Source: Deltaproteobacteria bacterium UBA2385 (GTDB taxonomy: Bacteria; Myxococcota_A; UBA796; UBA2385). From it: a stretch of DNA of 6,458 nt. The stretch spans positions 1 to 6,458 of the forward strand of contig DDSR01000292.1 in NCBI GenBank assembly GCA_002343455.1, written 5' to 3'. Numbering within the stretch: the stretch's first letter is position 1; each line of letters opens with the position of its first letter. Below are positions 4,940 through 6,458 of the stretch, one piece after another. A model generated the notes under the pieces. That model did not search any database. It was given only the letters and a program-made list of their open reading frames with translations, and was not told the DNA's origin. The translations under genes were made by a program, and so were the position numbers.

Positions 4940-6458
4940 CAGTAGCTCCTGCCGGGGACGACCACGAAGATGTCGAGCGTGTCGAGGAGGATGGTGTCGT
5001 CGCCGAAGATGTTCAGGGTGAGGGTGTAGACCTCGTCCTCTTCCGCCTGGGCCACGGCGCCGCGGAAGTCGAGCTGGAACTCCACCGTCTGCCCGTCCGC
5101 CGAGGAGGCCATCTCGTAGTACTCCGGCGAGATACCGGTCACGAAGCCATAGGGGTCGTTCTCGACCTGCAGGCTGATCCGATCGAACTGGATCGAGCTG
5201 ACCAGGTTCTTGATGGCGTTGACGATGGTGGTGCGCAGGGTCGAGGAGGAGCCCGACCAGGTGAAGACGAGGCGGTCATCCGCGGCGCCATCGCCGTCGG
5301 TGTCGGCGTAGCTGCGGGTCTGGTCGGCGAGGTCGTTCATCTGGGTGACCGGCGTGCTGCCGCTGGCCGAGATGCCGATCAGGTAGGCGCCCAGATCGGT
5401 CGCCGCGGCGATGACGTCGCTGCGGCCGGCGTCCCCGGGGCAGCCGCCGGGAGCGCCGTAGCCGCTCTCGGGATCCCGCAGGTAGTTGTCCGTGACGTAG
5501 ACCACGACGGGGAGGGCATACTCGCGGAAGCCGAAGCCCCCGCGGGTCCCGCCACCCGTGTAGGCCCCGGTGCGGCCCTGCCCGCCGGACCCGCCGAAGG
5601 GGTCGGTGCCGGTGGAGAGGAAGGGCCGGACATCGGTGTCGGAGTTGTAGCTGCGGTTGCAGTTCTGGTCGTAGCCGACCCCGCTGAGGCCCTGGTAGAG
5701 GGCCTCCATTCCCGACTCGGGGCCGTCGCCGCCGTAGTGGGTGCTGAGGCTGCGCAGCACCGTCTGGACCTGCGTGGTGTTGTTGGTGACCTCCTGGCGC
5801 AGCTCGAAGGGCTTGTCGCCCGAGCTGGAGTAGCCGTAGCTGCCGTAGGCGTAGTCGTCGTAGGTGGCGACCCCGTACTCGGCGTCGGGGATCTCGGCCG
5901 AGATCTCGGTCACCAGCGTCGCGAACTCCGAGGCGACGCCCGAGAGCGTGCTGGACATGGAGCCCGTGCTGTCCAGCAGGAAGGCCACGTCCCCCATCTT
6001 GACCGAGAGCGTGAACTCGAAGTCCTCTTCCACCAGGGTGCGCTCGGGCACGGTGACGTAGACCCCTTCGATGACGCTGCCGGGGTCCAGCGGGCTGGTC
6101 CCGGCGCTGACCTCGGCCCCGTCCGAGAAGCCGTCGTTGTCGCTGTCGGCGCTGTAGGGGTCGGTGCCGTAGAAGTCGCGCTCGTCGGAGTCCGAGAGGC
6201 CGTCGCCGTCGCTGTCGTCGTCGCGGTAGTCGTGCAGGCCGTCGCCGTCGGTGTCGGCGGGCTCGGCCGGCGCCTCGATGCGCCCGGCCTCGATGCGGTC
6301 GGGGTAGCCGTCGCCGTCGCTGTCCAGGTCCAGGTAATCGGGCGTGCCGTCGCCATCCGTGTCCCGGGGCTCGGTCTCCCAGGCGCTGGTGCCGGCCTCC
6401 CAGACGTCGGCGATGCCGTCGTCGTCGCTGTCGATGTCCAGGTAGTCGGGCGTGCCGT
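4939..6458 (-). CDS. Thrombospondin type 3 repeat / VWA domain surface protein (5' partial)
   Basis: First visible gene of the operon. The frame is open to the right edge, so the N-terminus and any signal peptide are missing; 505 residues are visible. Residues 1-127 are Asp-rich thrombospondin type 3-like Ca2+-binding repeats. Residues about 154-420 are a VWA domain: the metal-site motif is DSTGS at 162-166 (Thr replaces the first Ser of DxSxS), followed by [12 protein letters not shown] at 242-253 and VVVYVTDN at 317-324. A Gly-rich insert at about 260-312 precedes the TDN strand. The only two visible Cys, 266 and 339, may pair. A DxDxDG loop ([11 protein letters not shown], 384-394) sits late in the domain. 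Residues about 421-502 look like a beta-sandwich (DRISLQVEN, then [16 protein letters not shown] and LDIFVVV). The GTG at 6051 is internal to the repeat-VWA fusion and is not the start. It is probably extracellular, with a metal-dependent binding role inferred. Confidence 0.9.
   Translation of the reverse strand, partial: GTPDYLDIDSDDDGIADVWEAGTSAWETEPRDTDGDGTPDYLDLDSDGDGYPDRIEAGRIEAPAEPADTDGDGLHDYRDDDSDGDGLSDSDERDFYGTDPYSADSDNDGFSDGAEVSAGTSPLDPGSVIEGVYVTVPERTLVEEDFEFTLSVKMGDVAFLLDSTGSMSSTLSGVASEFATLVTEISAEIPDAEYGVATYDDYAYGSYGYSSSGDKPFELRQEVTNNTTQVQTVLRSLSTHYGGDGPESGMEALYQGLSGVGYDQNCNRSYNSDTDVRPFLSTGTDPFGGSGGQGRTGAYTGGGTRGGFGFREYALPVVVYVTDNYLRDPESGYGAPGGCPGDAGRSDVIAAATDLGAYLIGISASGSTPVTQMNDLADQTRSYADTDGDGAADDRLVFTWSGSSSTLRTTIVNAIKNLVSSIQFDRISLQVENDPYGFVTGISPEYYEMASSADGQTVEFQLDFRGAVAQAEEDEVYTLTLNIFGDDTILLDTLDIFVVVPGRSY
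4946..4950 (-). promoter_or_regulatory. Shine-Dalgarno site of the CnaB/ThuA-like lipoprotein gene
   Basis: AGGAG lies six bases before the ATG at 4939, inside the last codons of the VWA gene. With the TGATG stop-start overlap (4937-4941), it fixes this start and indicates translational coupling. Confidence 0.75.
6076..6458 (-). repeat. Thrombospondin type 3-like repeats with exact 36-residue period
   Basis: Three complete units of exactly 36 residues (108 bases each) occupy 6349-6456, 6241-6348 and 6133-6240, followed by a partial fourth ending near 6076. Each unit starts G-x-x-D (GTPD, GTPD, GLHD, then GFSD), continues with a [14 protein letters not shown] double Asp loop, and ends in DTDGD or DSDND. 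A 22-base match, TCCAGGTARTCGGGCGTGCC plus GT (R = A or G), recurs at 6329-6350 and 6437-6458, exactly one unit apart. The array runs off the right edge, so the copy number is unknown. The units are coding, not CRISPR. Confidence 0.88.

Noticed and set aside
3962..4945. 327-residue open frame on the plus strand
   Set aside because: It is antisense to the CnaB/ThuA-like lipoprotein, with His/Asp/Val-rich composition, no recognisable domain and no ribosome-binding site.
6049..6051. GTG as the start codon of the VWA protein
   Set aside because: The frame continues open upstream to the edge through well-formed thrombospondin type 3-like repeats, so this GTG is an internal Val codon.
6076..6458. 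Possible CRISPR or non-coding tandem repeat
   Set aside because: The period is exactly 36 codons in frame with a Ca2+-binding repeat protein; there are no short identical repeats with unique spacers.
1..6458. tRNA, rRNA, insertion sequences, attachment sites
   Set aside because: I saw no cloverleaf, rRNA signature, transposase motif or terminal inverted repeats; the window is almost fully occupied by five genes.

Overview
The window is high in G+C (roughly two thirds or more by eye) and densely coding, with strong third-position GC bias. Several traits point to a myxobacterium-like member of the Myxococcota (former Deltaproteobacteria), or another predatory or surface-active relative. These are two lipoproteins (one with a DSGTTGDGGSTG-type low-complexity stalk), MopE-type Asp/Cys-rich metal-binding repeats, thrombospondin type 3 repeats joined to a VWA domain, and an FHA domain fused to a winged helix. 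This placement is an inference from domain content; there is no rRNA or other phylogenetic marker.

Layout. Positions 1-52 are a short non-coding or unresolved edge. Positions 53-1039 (minus) encode an FHA / degenerate FHA / winged-helix protein, probably a phospho-dependent transcription regulator. An 87-base divergent intergenic region (1040-1126) separates it from a plus-strand lipid kinase of the diacylglycerol kinase/YegS family (1127-2092). The kinase gene converges tail-to-tail with a three-gene minus-strand operon; the facing stop codons are one base apart. Read 5' to 3', the operon is: (i) a large protein with thrombospondin type 3 repeats, a VWA domain and a C-terminal beta-sandwich (4939 to beyond the right edge, 5' end missing); (ii) a lipoprotein with a CnaB-like domain followed by a ThuA/GATase-1-like fold (3866-4939); (iii) a lipoprotein with four MopE-type metal-binding repeats followed by a parallel beta-helix (2094-3854). 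The operon genes are joined by a TGATG overlap and by an 11-base gap, each with a good Shine-Dalgarno sequence, so they are very probably translationally coupled.

How the parts may work together. All three operon products look exported, and two are lipid-anchored. Two carry many predicted Ca2+ or other divalent-metal ligands (DxDxDG loops, a MIDAS-type motif, DCDD...NCDG repeats). The operon may therefore encode a calcium-stabilised surface or adhesion apparatus; this is inference, and no homologous system of known function is claimed. The FHA regulator and lipid kinase form a separate divergent pair that could link phospho-signalling to membrane lipid metabolism. Apart from the operon as a unit, the most notable sequence feature is a run of ten G residues inside the regulator gene, between its sensory and DNA-binding halves, where slippage would remove the DNA-binding domain.
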